In this document: in pieces, positions 27,473 through 36,600 of the stretch
Numbering within the stretch: position 1 is the stretch's first letter
How the letters are laid out: each line of letters opens with the position of its first letter
Origin: Bacteriovoracaceae bacterium
Lineage (GTDB): Bacteria > Bdellovibrionota > Bacteriovoracia > Bacteriovoracales > Bacteriovoracaceae
Reading direction: 5' to 3'
Assembly (NCBI GenBank): GCA_017858255.1
Contig: JAFMBV010000002.1
Span: 54,269 to 118,268 of the forward strand
Length of the DNA stretch: 64,000 nt
Position numbers and translations under genes: made by a program
Notes under the pieces: model-generated
What the model was told of the DNA's origin: nothing
Databases searched by the model: none
The model's input: only the letters and a program-made list of their open reading frames with translations

Positions 27473-27564
27473 AGGGAGTCTCGAAGTTAATACTCCAATG
27501 TCTCCAAAACTTCTCCCTAAAATGTCCGAAAGATTTCGCCGAATCTTAAACTTCGAGACTCCCT
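27473..27564. repeat. 16-bp inverted repeat with 60-nt spacer
   Basis: AGGGAGTCTCGAAGTT (27473-27488) has its exact reverse complement at 27549-27564. Inside the spacer is a second small hairpin, AAGATT ... AATCTT. It sits 32 bp beyond the end of rnpB and beyond the L,D-transpeptidase gene. No ORF inside looks real. It could be a palindromic mobile unit or a structured transcript. Confidence 0.7.
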
Positions 27565-27591
27565 ACGCCTTTTCCAAGAAAATTTATAGAT

Positions 27592-27605
27592 TAAAAACCG
27601 AGAGT
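27592..27605 (-). terminator. rnpB 3' end, T tract after P1
   Basis: The 3' strand of the P1 helix is followed by five T on the minus strand (AAAAA at 27593-27597 of the plus strand), which would end transcription. Confidence 0.5.
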
Positions 27606-27894
27606 AGGTGTAAGCCGGGTTCTGTCGAGAAACACCATTCATCTAGATCCTTGGTTACCCAAGGACTCGAGCGCCCTACCCGCCTGCTAGGAGTGGCCCC
27701 CCTTAAACGCAGGCCTATTTGGACTTGCACCACGTAGAGTTTACCTGGTTTCACTACGGCCGAACCGTACATACTTTCTGTTGCACTTGTCCTCACCTCG
27801 CGGTGGACGGGCATTACCCGCTACGCTGCCATGCGGTGCCCGGACTTTCCTCCCGTGACCCGAAGGTCACCGGCGATGCTTTCCCACTCTCGGT
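27597..27894 (-). ncRNA. rnpB: RNase P RNA (M1 RNA, bacterial type A)
   Basis: The minus strand carries the conserved core of bacterial RNase P RNA: GAGGAAAGTCCGGGC near the 5' end, an ACAGAAA word, GTAGTGAAACC, GGTAAAC, GCGGGTAGGGCGCTC and the 3' ACAGAACCCGGCTTA. Ends are set by the P1 helix: ACTCTCGGT at 27886-27894 (read as ACCGAGAGT) pairs with ACCGAGAGT at 27597-27605. A T run follows on the minus strand. It matures tRNA 5' ends together with RnpA. Confidence 0.96.
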
Positions 27895-27901
27895 AAAAAA
27901 G

Positions 27902-27930
27902 TTTATGGCACTGGGCAATACGTTAGTCAA
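27902..27930 (-). promoter_or_regulatory. rnpB promoter
   Basis: On the minus strand, TTGACT (27930-27925) and CATAAA (27907-27902) are separated by 17 nt and lie about 8 nt before the RNA start. Confidence 0.7.
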
Positions 27931-27981
27931 TAAATAGTTGTTTTGATATGAATGCGCGATCAAATCAAAAGAGGAAAACAG

Positions 27982-29415
27982 ATGAGAATGTCAGTATCTA
28001 TCCTAGCCATTTATCTACTAAGCTCCGCAGCTTTTGCTGGTTTGGAAAATATTGCTAAAGACTTTTTGGCGAATAATGCCCAGGTGAAGGTGGCAGAGTC
28101 TCAGGTTGAATTGGCCAGTTTAGATTTAAGAGCTTTTGAACTTACGCGAAACACTTCCCTCACTTGGAATAGTAATCGTAATGAAAATAAGCTGGAATCC
28201 TTTTCTGCTTTTGCTGCTCGTTTTGCTGGTGGAGCCTTCAGGCAACCAATTGAAACTACCGAACATAGCTTAGGCTTGAGTAAAGGTTTTGAGTGGGGCG
28301 GTAATTTAGCTTTCGATAATTCCTATCAAGAAATCACAGTAGAGGGAGCTCAAAAAATATATGGATACTCTCAGGGTTTAACTTACACTCAAAATATAGG
28401 TCGTGATTTCTTTGGAAGCACCTTCTCTCTTCAAAAAGATCAGCTATCTTACAATGTTTCTTTCACGGAATCGAGTTCTGAAAACACAATTCAAAATAGT
28501 CTTTTGGATCTTGTCAGGAATTATTACCAAGCGGCCTTAAATAAATCCTTAGTGAAACTTCAGCAAGATGCAAAGAAACGTGCCGATAGAAGATTGGCCT
28601 TAATTAGAAAAAGAGTAAGAGATGGCTTAAGAGAAAAGGTCGATCGTATCCAAGCGGAAATTTCTCTTTATCGTGCAGATGAGAATGTAAAGACTGCTCA
28701 ACAAAACTTTACTTCCACAATTGAAGCCTTGAGCACAGCTGTTCACCGAGTTGTGCCTGCTGACGAGATTGTAGGTTTGAGCGATGTAAACTTTAAAACG
28801 ACAAAAAGACCTGCAGGGAATGTGAAAGGAAATAAGAATTTAAAAGCACTTCAAGATCAAGTTAAAGCAACTGAATCAAGTCTCGATGTTGCTGATAGAG
28901 GTATTTTACCGGCCGTAAACTTAGAAATTGGTGCTAGAAATAATAATTTTGAACCACAAACTGGAGATGCTTTTTCTGGTGGAATTATAGGTGGGTCTAA
29001 CCATGAGCTGCGCTTAGGAGTTAATCTTTCTTGGGCCCTAGGTTCACAGCCAGAAAAAGTAGAAAAAACGAGGGCCTTGGTAAATTATAATACAACGAGA
29101 TTGCGCCTGCAGAAGTTTACGAGTGATGTTTTCCAATCAGAAAAGTCGATAAAAGATCAAATCTCTTTATTGTCAGAAAATATGGAGAGTTCAAAAAAAC
29201 GTCTTGAGCTAGCTCAAACAGCTCTTAAAGAATACAACCGCTTGTATGCTCGAGGAAGAGCTGACTTGGATCAGCTGATTCAAGCCGAAGAGACACTGAT
29301 AAGTACCGAGATTAACCATGTTCAATATCTGTCCCAAAGAGAAATTCTTCTTCATAGTCTGGCTTTCTTATATGGAGACCTCAGAAGTTATCTTGTCGGT
29401 GGGGACAGTAAATGA
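27982..29415 (+). CDS. TolC-family outer-membrane efflux protein
   Basis: About 477 aa. ATG 27982, with GAGGAAA 8 nt before it, and the signal peptide that starts there (MSVSILAIYLLSSAAFA) set the start. The rest is long helices with outer-membrane factor repeats (NNAQVKVAESQVELASLDLR; LELAQTALKEYNRLYARGRADLDQLIQAEE, in part). It forms a trimeric exit duct. It overlaps the RND pump gene by 4 bp. No periplasmic adaptor gene is present next to the pair. Confidence 0.9.
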   Translation: MRMSVSILAIYLLSSAAFAGLENIAKDFLANNAQVKVAESQVELASLDLRAFELTRNTSLTWNSNRNENKLESFSAFAARFAGGAFRQPIETTEHSLGLSKGFEWGGNLAFDNSYQEITVEGAQKIYGYSQGLTYTQNIGRDFFGSTFSLQKDQLSYNVSFTESSSENTIQNSLLDLVRNYYQAALNKSLVKLQQDAKKRADRRLALIRKRVRDGLREKVDRIQAEISLYRADENVKTAQQNFTSTIEALSTAVHRVVPADEIVGLSDVNFKTTKRPAGNVKGNKNLKALQDQVKATESSLDVADRGILPAVNLEIGARNNNFEPQTGDAFSGGIIGGSNHELRLGVNLSWALGSQPEKVEKTRALVNYNTTRLRLQKFTSDVFQSEKSIKDQISLLSENMESSKKRLELAQTALKEYNRLYARGRADLDQLIQAEETLISTEINHVQYLSQREILLHSLAFLYGDLRSYLVGGDSK

Positions 29416-32400
29416 AAAAAATTATTGAGTTTTTTTTAGACCGTTCCTTACTTGTTAACTTATTGACTGTCATGATTCTGCTGATTGGTGGCATGGCCCT
29501 ATTCGGTCTTCAAAAAGAAACATTTCCTCAGGTGGAGTTTGACGTAATTCTTGTCAGAACTGGCTACCCAGGATCTTCTTCAGAAGATGTTGAAAAACTA
29601 GTGACTATTCCACTTGAAAGAGAGATCAAAGCCGTTAATGGAGTTAAGCAACTTAACGCTCTGTCTGCAGAGGGAAGTTCCATTATCTATTTAGAAGTTG
29701 AGCCTGACGCTAACCTTGATGAGGTTTTAGAAGATACTAAGAACGCTATTGATGCTGTTGATGATCTACCTGAGGATGCAACAGTTCCTATCGTAACCTC
29801 TCTTGATAATAAACAAAGAGGTATTTTAAAAGTTACATTAACTGGTGGCGATTATAATAATTTAAGAGTCGTCTCAAAAAAACTAAGAGATCGTATTGAA
29901 GCCGTTAATGGAATCGCACTCGTTAACTTAGATGGTTACCGTGTTGATGAAATTAGAATTGAACTTAATCCTACTTTGATGAATAAGTTTGAAGTTACAG
30001 TCGGTGAGATTTATCAAGCTGTTCAAAAGAGAAACCTAAATCTCTCTGGTGGGACAATTGAAGACCCCGAGGGTGATATCATCGTGAGAACGATGGCGGA
30101 GTTTGAATCCACTGAAGATATTGAGGATGTTGTCATCGTTTCTAATACTTCTGGAAGGAAAGTATTAATTAAAGATGTGGGACAGGTTGTTAGAGGTCCT
30201 GCAGAAAGTGGGATTCTTCAGCGCTCAAATGGTGAGCAGGCCATATTCTTAGACGTAAAGGCCCGCGAATCTGCTGATATTCTCGACACGACAGATTTGG
30301 TTAAGGCAGTTACCACGAAGTTTTTTAAAGACAATAATTATAAGGACATAAACTTTCGATATACCGATGATCTATCGTATTACGTAAAAAGAAGACTAAA
30401 TATTCTCAAAGATAATGGCCTTATGGGCATGGCGCTAGTCTTCGTGACACTTCTTTTATTTTTAAACGCTCGAACCTCCTTCGTTACCTCGATGGGGGCG
30501 CCTATCGCCTTCATGGTTTCCTTTGTGATTATGGATATGATGGGCATAAGCGTGAATCTTATTTCCATGTTTGCCTTAATCTTGGTTTTAGGGATGTTGG
30601 TAGATGATTCTATTATTGTGGCAGAATATTATTATCAGCAATTAGAGGCCGGACTGCCGCCTCATGAAGCTGCCAGAAAAGCTGCTTGGCAGACAATTAA
30701 ACCTGTTACCGCGACCATTGCAACAACCATGGTGGCCTTTGGCTCTCTCTTTTTTATGGGGGGAATCATGGGGAAGTTTCTTTGGCCAGTTCCGGCCGTC
30801 GTGATTATTTGTTTGGTCGCTTCTCTTTTAGAATGCTTCTTTATTCTTCCTTCACATTTAGCGGATTTTTGTCGCCTAAATCCAAAAGAGAAAGGTAGAC
30901 GTTGGTACGATGGCCTAACGGATATATATGCAAAGATTTTGGCCGTTTTCTTGAAAAAGCCTTGGGCCATTTTAATAGGCTTTTTCTTTATTTTTGTCGG
31001 CTCCATGTTTATGGCAAAGAGCATGGATTTTGAGTTGTTTCCAGGGGACGATGTCAGAACAGTTTTTCTCCAAATAAAAGGTAGAGTAGGCTCACCGTTA
31101 GCTGAAACAGATAAGGCCGTCGTAAAACTTGAAAACTTGGTTCTTAGTGAACTTAAAAAAGAAGAACTCGAGCAGGTGAAGTCTCAAGTTGGTGTATTGC
31201 GTGGAGATAATGGCAACAAAACGGGTAGCCATTATGGATCTTTGATAATTTACCTTACTCCTCCGGGGGAAAGGGAGCGATCCACAGATGAAATCTTAAC
31301 ACTATTAACAAAAGCATCTGAGAGCCTAATTCCTGGATACGTTGTAACGACAAAAAAGGTTCAAGGTGGACCTCCTAAAGGAAAAGCGGTTGATATTCAA
31401 TTAACAAGTGACTCTCTAGATGATTTGAAAAAAGCTTCTCTTTTAGTTCGAGATGCTCTTTCAAAAGAAGAGGGCATAGTTGCTCCTGAAATAGATTTCG
31501 AAGAGGGGAAAGAACAAGTTGTTATTCAAGTTAATGATGATGAGGCCAGAAGGCTTGGCCTAAATACTCAGCAAATTGCTCTTGAAGTAAGGCGCATCTT
31601 ATCTGGGGATTCATTAACTGAAATTAGAGAGTCTGAAGAAGATATTGAAATTAAGCTCTTCTTTGATGATAAGGCGCGTACGAAAATTGAAAGTCTCATG
31701 CTCTTACACCTAGTTAACAATCAAGGGAGAAGAATACCTCTCAATCGAGTTGTTACCTTGGAAAAAAGGCCTGGGGCCTTTGTCATTAGACGTTTAAATA
31801 GGAAGAGAATAATCTCTGTTACTTCAGATATTGATAAAAAGGTGAGCACACCTGTAAAAGTCGCACAGACCTTTACACCAAAAGTGAAAGAATTGTTGGG
31901 CCAGCTTCCAAGCGTAGACTTTAAGTTTGGCGGTGAAAATGAAGACACCCAAGAGTCTATGGTTCGTTTGCTACGTTCAGGCGGTATGGCCTTGGCGGCC
32001 ATCTTCATTATTTTAGTGATTATGTTTAATTCACTAATGCATCCTATCGTCGTTATGGGAGCAATCCCCCTTGGTCTGATCGGTGTTATTTGGACTTTTA
32101 AGATCGCTGGGCAATCTCTTGGCTTTATGGCGCTCATGGGAGTCGTTGCTCTTATTGGAGTCGTTGTTAATGACTCGATTGTTCTTGTTACGTTTATCAA
32201 TGAAAAACGAGAAGAGTATGGGGATGATATTGCTAAGGCAGTTTTTGAAGCCTCCAAAGGTCGTTTCCGTGCTGTAATTTTAACAACGGTAACAACAGTG
32301 GCGGGTCTAATTCCTATTGCTCACCCTACAGTTTCAAGAATCTTATCTTTTGGTGCGAATACAGATAGCGACCCCTTCATTCAGCCAATGGCATTGAGTT

Positions 32401-32561
32401 TTGCCTGGGGCCTCTTCTTTGCTTCTTTGGTCACTCTTTTCTTTGTTCCCTGCAATTACTTAGTGTTTGAGCGAGTGAAAAGAAAAATTGGATCTTGGGG
32501 GAAGCCAGGGGCCAAGACAAAGGCCGAGCGAGAATCATCACCAGAGGCCGTAGAAGCTTAA
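29412..32561 (+). CDS. RND-family efflux pump, inner-membrane subunit
   Basis: 1049 aa, full length for an AcrB/HAE1-type proton antiporter. It starts FFLDRSLLVNLLTVMILLIG (TM1), has two periplasmic porter domains, and the TM4 proton-relay pair sits in LVDDSIIVAEYYYQ. TM10-12 regions ALMGVVALIGVVVNDSIVLV and FVPCNYLVFE are present. It pairs with the TolC-like gene by overlap. Substrate cannot be read from sequence; the lack of an adaptor gene nearby means that protein is probably encoded elsewhere. Confidence 0.95.
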   Translation: MKKIIEFFLDRSLLVNLLTVMILLIGGMALFGLQKETFPQVEFDVILVRTGYPGSSSEDVEKLVTIPLEREIKAVNGVKQLNALSAEGSSIIYLEVEPDANLDEVLEDTKNAIDAVDDLPEDATVPIVTSLDNKQRGILKVTLTGGDYNNLRVVSKKLRDRIEAVNGIALVNLDGYRVDEIRIELNPTLMNKFEVTVGEIYQAVQKRNLNLSGGTIEDPEGDIIVRTMAEFESTEDIEDVVIVSNTSGRKVLIKDVGQVVRGPAESGILQRSNGEQAIFLDVKARESADILDTTDLVKAVTTKFFKDNNYKDINFRYTDDLSYYVKRRLNILKDNGLMGMALVFVTLLLFLNARTSFVTSMGAPIAFMVSFVIMDMMGISVNLISMFALILVLGMLVDDSIIVAEYYYQQLEAGLPPHEAARKAAWQTIKPVTATIATTMVAFGSLFFMGGIMGKFLWPVPAVVIICLVASLLECFFILPSHLADFCRLNPKEKGRRWYDGLTDIYAKILAVFLKKPWAILIGFFFIFVGSMFMAKSMDFELFPGDDVRTVFLQIKGRVGSPLAETDKAVVKLENLVLSELKKEELEQVKSQVGVLRGDNGNKTGSHYGSLIIYLTPPGERERSTDEILTLLTKASESLIPGYVVTTKKVQGGPPKGKAVDIQLTSDSLDDLKKASLLVRDALSKEEGIVAPEIDFEEGKEQVVIQVNDDEARRLGLNTQQIALEVRRILSGDSLTEIRESEEDIEIKLFFDDKARTKIESLMLLHLVNNQGRRIPLNRVVTLEKRPGAFVIRRLNRKRIISVTSDIDKKVSTPVKVAQTFTPKVKELLGQLPSVDFKFGGENEDTQESMVRLLRSGGMALAAIFIILVIMFNSLMHPIVVMGAIPLGLIGVIWTFKIAGQSLGFMALMGVVALIGVVVNDSIVLVTFINEKREEYGDDIAKAVFEASKGRFRAVILTTVTTVAGLIPIAHPTVSRILSFGANTDSDPFIQPMALSFAWGLFFASLVTLFFVPCNYLVFERVKRKIGSWGKPGAKTKAERESSPEAVEA

Positions 32562-33277
32562 GCGTTGTAGGGTATTAAAAGTCTTTCACATTGAGAGCAA
32601 ATTTCGATTGTTTGAAGGAGTTCGATTCTAGACTGGGTGGTTCTATCGAGTAGGAATCGGCATTTTTCGCAGCCTCCCTCCATGACACGAGAAAGAGGGC
32701 TTTTAAAGCGATGCTTTTTCCATGCTTTTTTAAATTCAGAATTCAATGGTTCTGGAACCTCTTCAAGTAAGACTTTTATTCTCGATTCATAATTATCAAT
32801 TTCTCTTTGTTCAGCTGTTGTAACTTCTAGTATTTCTTCTTCAATTTTTTTAAGAGTGCTTGCAGACCCTAAAAGAAATGAAGCACACTCTTCAATTTTC
32901 TCTTCAATCTGTTCCTGTACTTCTAACAAAGAAAGAACTTTATCTTGGAGTTTTTCAACATTTTCTTCTGAGAGATCTTTCTCTTTTTGAAGGCCAACCA
33001 CTTGCTGTTCACTTACCGCCAGTGGAAGTTGCTCATTCGCCTTTGCTAATTTCTTATCCCAGTCGAAGAGACTTTTTTCCCCCTCGCTGATTAACGCAGT
33101 GTTTTCATTTAATTCAATTAGGAGACTTTCTTTCTCGGTTTCTCTTCTCGTTCTTAGCTTAAGGATCTGGGTTTTACGTGAAGTCTCACCCTCTATAGTG
33201 TCCAAGTGTTTTTTAATCATTTTATCTAATGATTGAACTTCTTTAAGATGAGAAAAATGAATAATATCCATAGGCAT
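32558..33277 (-). CDS. C4 zinc-ribbon coiled-coil protein (CT398-like)
   Basis: About 239 aa: a long antiparallel coiled coil (about residues 10-190) followed by a C-terminal zinc ribbon with CEKC and CSQC. This matches the widespread CT398/zf-RING_7 family, of uncertain role (flagellar/secretion or tRNA links have been suggested for homologues). A good promoter (TTGCTA-17-TATATT) ends at 33302, so the longer ATG at 33337 is untranscribed and ATG 33277 (or 33271) is the likely start. It converges with the RND gene, overlapping by 4 bp. Confidence 0.8.
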   Translation of the reverse strand: MPMDIIHFSHLKEVQSLDKMIKKHLDTIEGETSRKTQILKLRTRRETEKESLLIELNENTALISEGEKSLFDWDKKLAKANEQLPLAVSEQQVVGLQKEKDLSEENVEKLQDKVLSLLEVQEQIEEKIEECASFLLGSASTLKKIEEEILEVTTAEQREIDNYESRIKVLLEEVPEPLNSEFKKAWKKHRFKSPLSRVMEGGCEKCRFLLDRTTQSRIELLQTIEICSQCERLLIPYNA

Positions 33278-33301
33278 TAGATTCAAAAGGTTGAGAGTGG
33301 T

Positions 33302-33330
33302 AATATATGTAATGCTACTTAACCTAGCAA
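33302..33330 (-). promoter_or_regulatory. promoter of the zinc-ribbon gene
   Basis: On the minus strand, TTGCTA (33330-33325) and TATATT (33307-33302) have a 17-nt spacer. It lies back to back with the aroC leader. Confidence 0.55.
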
Positions 33331-33360
33331 GTGACATGTGAGTCTTTAGGAGAGTTCACC

Positions 33361-34353
33361 ATGAGAGGAAATTCATTCGGTAAAATGTTGTCCATAACAT
33401 CATTCGGAGAGTCTCATGGCCCAGGAATTGGCGTTGTGGTGGATGGAGTTCCGCCCGGGCTAGATTTTTCTTTAGAGGGGCTTGCCGCAGAATTAAAAAG
33501 ACGAGCACCTGGACAGGTTGCAGGCACTACTTCTAGAAAAGAAGAAGATTATCCTGAAGTGTTATCAGGAGTTTTTGAAAATAAAACTTTAGGTACCCCA
33601 ATTGCCGTGTTTATTCGAAATACAAATCAGCGCAGTAAAGATTATGACAATATTAAGTCTGATTATCGGCCAGGACATGCAGATGAGACGACAATGAAGA
33701 AATTCGGTATTCGCGATCATCGCGGAGGTGGCCGTTCTTCGGGACGAGAAACCATCGCAAGGGTAATTGGAGGCTATTTTGCGTCTTTAGTATTGCCAGA
33801 TATTCAGGTTAAAGGTTTTATGACAAAGCTTGGTCCATTTGAGTTCAATGGATTGCCAAGTGATATAAGTGACGACTATTCACCTTATTACTTTCCCGAT
33901 AAAAGTAAGACAAAAGAGATTCGAGATTATCTATTAGATTTGAAAAAAAATGGTGAAAGTCGCGGAGGAAAGGTTTCTCTTGTTGTAAAAGGTGTACCTC
34001 CTGGCTTAGGAGAACCTGCTTTTGATAAGTTGAAGGCCGATTTTGCAAAAGCTCTTATTTCCATTGGGGCAGTCGTTTCATTTAGTTTTGGGCTAGGTGA
34101 AGAAATGGCAAACCTTTCTGGTAGTGAGGTCTCAAAAGATAAACAAAATTTTGGGGGCATGGAAGGTGGAATATCAAATGGCGATGATATCATTCTAAAT
34201 GTTACTTTTAAGCCTACAAGTACCGTCGGGGAGAAGGCAAAAGAAGGACGTCACGATCCTTGTATTATTCCTCGGGCCATACCCGTGGTCGAGGCCATGG
34301 TAAAACTAGTTCTAGCAGATCATCTTTTAAGACAAAGAGCTTATGAAAACTAA
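33361..34353 (+). CDS. aroC: chorismate synthase
   Basis: The last shikimate step: EPSP to chorismate, needing reduced FMN. The first residues MRGNSFGKMLSITSFGESHGPG are the family signature (quoted in part: FGESHGPGIGVV), with RPGHADETTMKKFGIRDHRGGGRSSGRET in part as HRGGGRSSGRET and later GGMEGGISNGDD. The start is ATG 33361 behind TAGGAGAG; the upstream in-frame ATG 33331 adds ten non-conserved residues. It heads the overlapping aroC-aroB-aroA operon. Confidence 0.96.
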   Translation: MRGNSFGKMLSITSFGESHGPGIGVVVDGVPPGLDFSLEGLAAELKRRAPGQVAGTTSRKEEDYPEVLSGVFENKTLGTPIAVFIRNTNQRSKDYDNIKSDYRPGHADETTMKKFGIRDHRGGGRSSGRETIARVIGGYFASLVLPDIQVKGFMTKLGPFEFNGLPSDISDDYSPYYFPDKSKTKEIRDYLLDLKKNGESRGGKVSLVVKGVPPGLGEPAFDKLKADFAKALISIGAVVSFSFGLGEEMANLSGSEVSKDKQNFGGMEGGISNGDDIILNVTFKPTSTVGEKAKEGRHDPCIIPRAIPVVEAMVKLVLADHLLRQRAYEN

Positions 34354-35368
34354 TATTCAAGACTGTAATTTCAGTTCTCTCGGAGAAGAACTTGGTGCCA
34401 TAGATACTGATAATTTACTCATTGTTGTGGATAGTCGTGTTTGGCAAATTTATGCCAAGGAATTGGTTGAAAATCATCCAAAAGATAAGAAAATCTACCT
34501 CTATAAGACATTAGAAGGGGAAGCGACTAAGAATGTAGCAGAGTTTGAAAAAGGGTTAGAGTTCTTTTTAGAAAAAGGAATTCATCGTGATTCTTATCTC
34601 GTCGCAATCGGGGGGGGCGCCACAAGTGACTTTGCAGGTTTTCTTGCCTCAAGCCTTTTGCGAGGGCTTAAATGGTCGGTTGTTCCCACAACTCTCTTAT
34701 CAATGGTTGATGCTAGTATTGGTGGAAAAACGGGGATTAACTCTAAGCATGGGAAGAACTTAATCGGAGCTTTTCATTTACCTGAAAACGTTTGGATCAT
34801 AGAAGACTTTATCAATAGCTTGCCTAAAGAAGAACTTGATAGTGGGCTAGGCGAAATAATTAAATATGGTTTCTTAGACAAGGAGATTTCAAAAACTCTG
34901 ACCTCGAAATGTAGTCTAAGTGAAGTTATCGAGGCCTGTGCTAGAAAAAAAGAAGAAATAGTTCAAAGTGATTTTAAAGAAAATGGCGCGAGAATTTCTT
35001 TAAATTTAGGACATACCTTTGGTCATGCTCTTGAAAAGATATACGATCTGCCTCATGGAGTAGCTGTCTTTTGGGGTATGGCCCTCATTTTTAAGCTTTA
35101 TGATGGGGAAAGTTTTTTAAAAACCTTAAGGTCATTTGAAACCAGCTTAGGAGCCGATTTTGGCGCTCCTCCCTGGCTTAATAAGACGTTTCCCGTTAAA
35201 AAAATAATGGAATATGTAACAAAAGATAAAAAAAGAAAAAGTAACGAAGAGCTACAGCTCGTGTTGGTCGAAGAAGTTGGCCAATTTAAAGCAGTGAGTT
35301 TTAAAATTTCAGATATAAAAGAAAAACTAGAGCAAAGTAAAGATGACCTTAGATCCTTCAACTTTTAA
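34343..35368 (+). CDS. aroB: 3-dehydroquinate synthase
   Basis: Makes 3-dehydroquinate from DAHP with NAD and a divalent metal. Motifs are VAIGGGATSDFAGFLASSLLRG in part, PTTLLSMVDASIGGKTGIN, KNLIGAFHLP, GEIIKYGFL and the metal His in LNLGHTFGHALE. It starts inside the end of aroC (11-bp overlap). Length is 341 aa. Placing aroB between aroC and aroA in one overlapping unit allows balanced shikimate flux. Confidence 0.95.
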   Translation: MKTNIQDCNFSSLGEELGAIDTDNLLIVVDSRVWQIYAKELVENHPKDKKIYLYKTLEGEATKNVAEFEKGLEFFLEKGIHRDSYLVAIGGGATSDFAGFLASSLLRGLKWSVVPTTLLSMVDASIGGKTGINSKHGKNLIGAFHLPENVWIIEDFINSLPKEELDSGLGEIIKYGFLDKEISKTLTSKCSLSEVIEACARKKEEIVQSDFKENGARISLNLGHTFGHALEKIYDLPHGVAVFWGMALIFKLYDGESFLKTLRSFETSLGADFGAPPWLNKTFPVKKIMEYVTKDKKRKSNEELQLVLVEEVGQFKAVSFKISDIKEKLEQSKDDLRSFNF

Positions 35369-36560
35369 AGTAGATTCTCTCGAATTTAGTAAAGAAATAG
35401 AGGTTCCATCTTCTAAGTCTTACGCTAATCGTGTCCTCGTTTTAGCGGCGCTCGCCCCTCAAGAAGTTATAATCGAGAATTTGCCTCTATCAACTGACGT
35501 TTTAACAATGATTGATTGTTTAAAACAAATTGGACTTCAAATAGAAGAAAGTGACAGGGGTTTGGTTGTTAAAAACTCCTTCCCGGCCTGTGAGCTTAAG
35601 GCAAACACCATTCTTAAGACTAAGGATGGTGGAACGACCAATCGATTTCTTATCCCTCTTCTCGCGCGAGGAAAAAGGCAGTATCAGATCGAGCCGGAAG
35701 GCCACATGCGTGAGAGACCTATGGAGGCCCTTCTTGATGCCATTAGTGAATTAGGCGTTTTCGTCGAATTTAAAAAGAGAGACTCCTGGCTTAAGATAAA
35801 AGGTCCAATAAATGAGGAAGTTAAATCTGTAGAAATTGATTGTTCACAGACAACACAATTTTTAACAGGCCTTTCTTTGGCGCTCAGTAATACAAATATA
35901 CAAGTGATTCCAAAAAACTTATCTGTATCATTACCTTATTGGGAGCTAACCAAGAGTCTAATTGACCTTTTTCAAAAGCCCATCGCAAAGTTTTTTAACC
36001 CAGTAGATTTTTCATCTTTATCTTATCCATTGGCCTTAGCTGCTGTAACAGGGGATTGCCTTGTAACTAATTGTCACGAGCAAGATAAGAATCAGGCCGA
36101 TTCAAAATTTATCGAGTTACTATCCTCAATGGGGGCAAGGTTAGATTGGAAAGAAAATGGTCTTTTATGTAAGAGAGAGACGTTAAAGGCAATAGACTTT
36201 GATGGATCTCAGTGTCCAGATATAATACCAACATTACTATATGTTTGCGCCTTTGCTGAGGGAACCAGCACGATTACTAATTTAGAAGTCTTAACTCATA
36301 AGGAGTGTGATCGCTTTGTTGAGATGATAAAAATGCTTGATGTTTTTGGTGTTAAGCACAAAGTAGATTATAAGAATTATTCAATAAAGATAACAGGACC
36401 CACTTCCTTTACTTCTGATATGTTTTATTTGCCTCCTGCCGATCATCGGATGGTGATGGTGGCTTATTTATTTTTGAGAACTCTCGGTGGTGGTGAGATA
36501 TTAGGAAATACGGAGCATGTCAGAAAATCATTCGCCAATTTCTATGAAGTAATGGGTTGA
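35343..36560 (+). CDS. aroA: 3-phosphoshikimate 1-carboxyvinyltransferase (EPSP synthase)
   Basis: Joins shikimate-3-phosphate and PEP. Diagnostic are PSSKSYANRVLVLAAL, KDGGTTNRFLIPLLA, the MRERPMEALLDAI stretch, a DCSQTTQFLTGL loop and the late KECDRF ... DHRMVM motifs. It is 405 aa, slightly short, as in some deltaproteobacterial types. A 26-bp overlap with aroB argues for translational coupling. Confidence 0.94.
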   Translation: MTLDPSTFKVDSLEFSKEIEVPSSKSYANRVLVLAALAPQEVIIENLPLSTDVLTMIDCLKQIGLQIEESDRGLVVKNSFPACELKANTILKTKDGGTTNRFLIPLLARGKRQYQIEPEGHMRERPMEALLDAISELGVFVEFKKRDSWLKIKGPINEEVKSVEIDCSQTTQFLTGLSLALSNTNIQVIPKNLSVSLPYWELTKSLIDLFQKPIAKFFNPVDFSSLSYPLALAAVTGDCLVTNCHEQDKNQADSKFIELLSSMGARLDWKENGLLCKRETLKAIDFDGSQCPDIIPTLLYVCAFAEGTSTITNLEVLTHKECDRFVEMIKMLDVFGVKHKVDYKNYSIKITGPTSFTSDMFYLPPADHRMVMVAYLFLRTLGGGEILGNTEHVRKSFANFYEVMG

Positions 36561-36600
36561 GAAGAGGATATTTTTTTCTTAGGTATTACAAATATTTTTC

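Noticed and set aside
27462..27937. Three open reading frames on both strands near 27.5-27.9 kb
   Set aside because: They overlap the RNase P RNA gene, whose conserved core and P1 helix explain the sequence; the peptides show no protein-like pattern.
31721..32257. A 178-codon open frame on the minus strand inside the RND pump gene
   Set aside because: It mirrors conserved membrane-helix codons of the pump on the other strand and has no ribosome-binding site.
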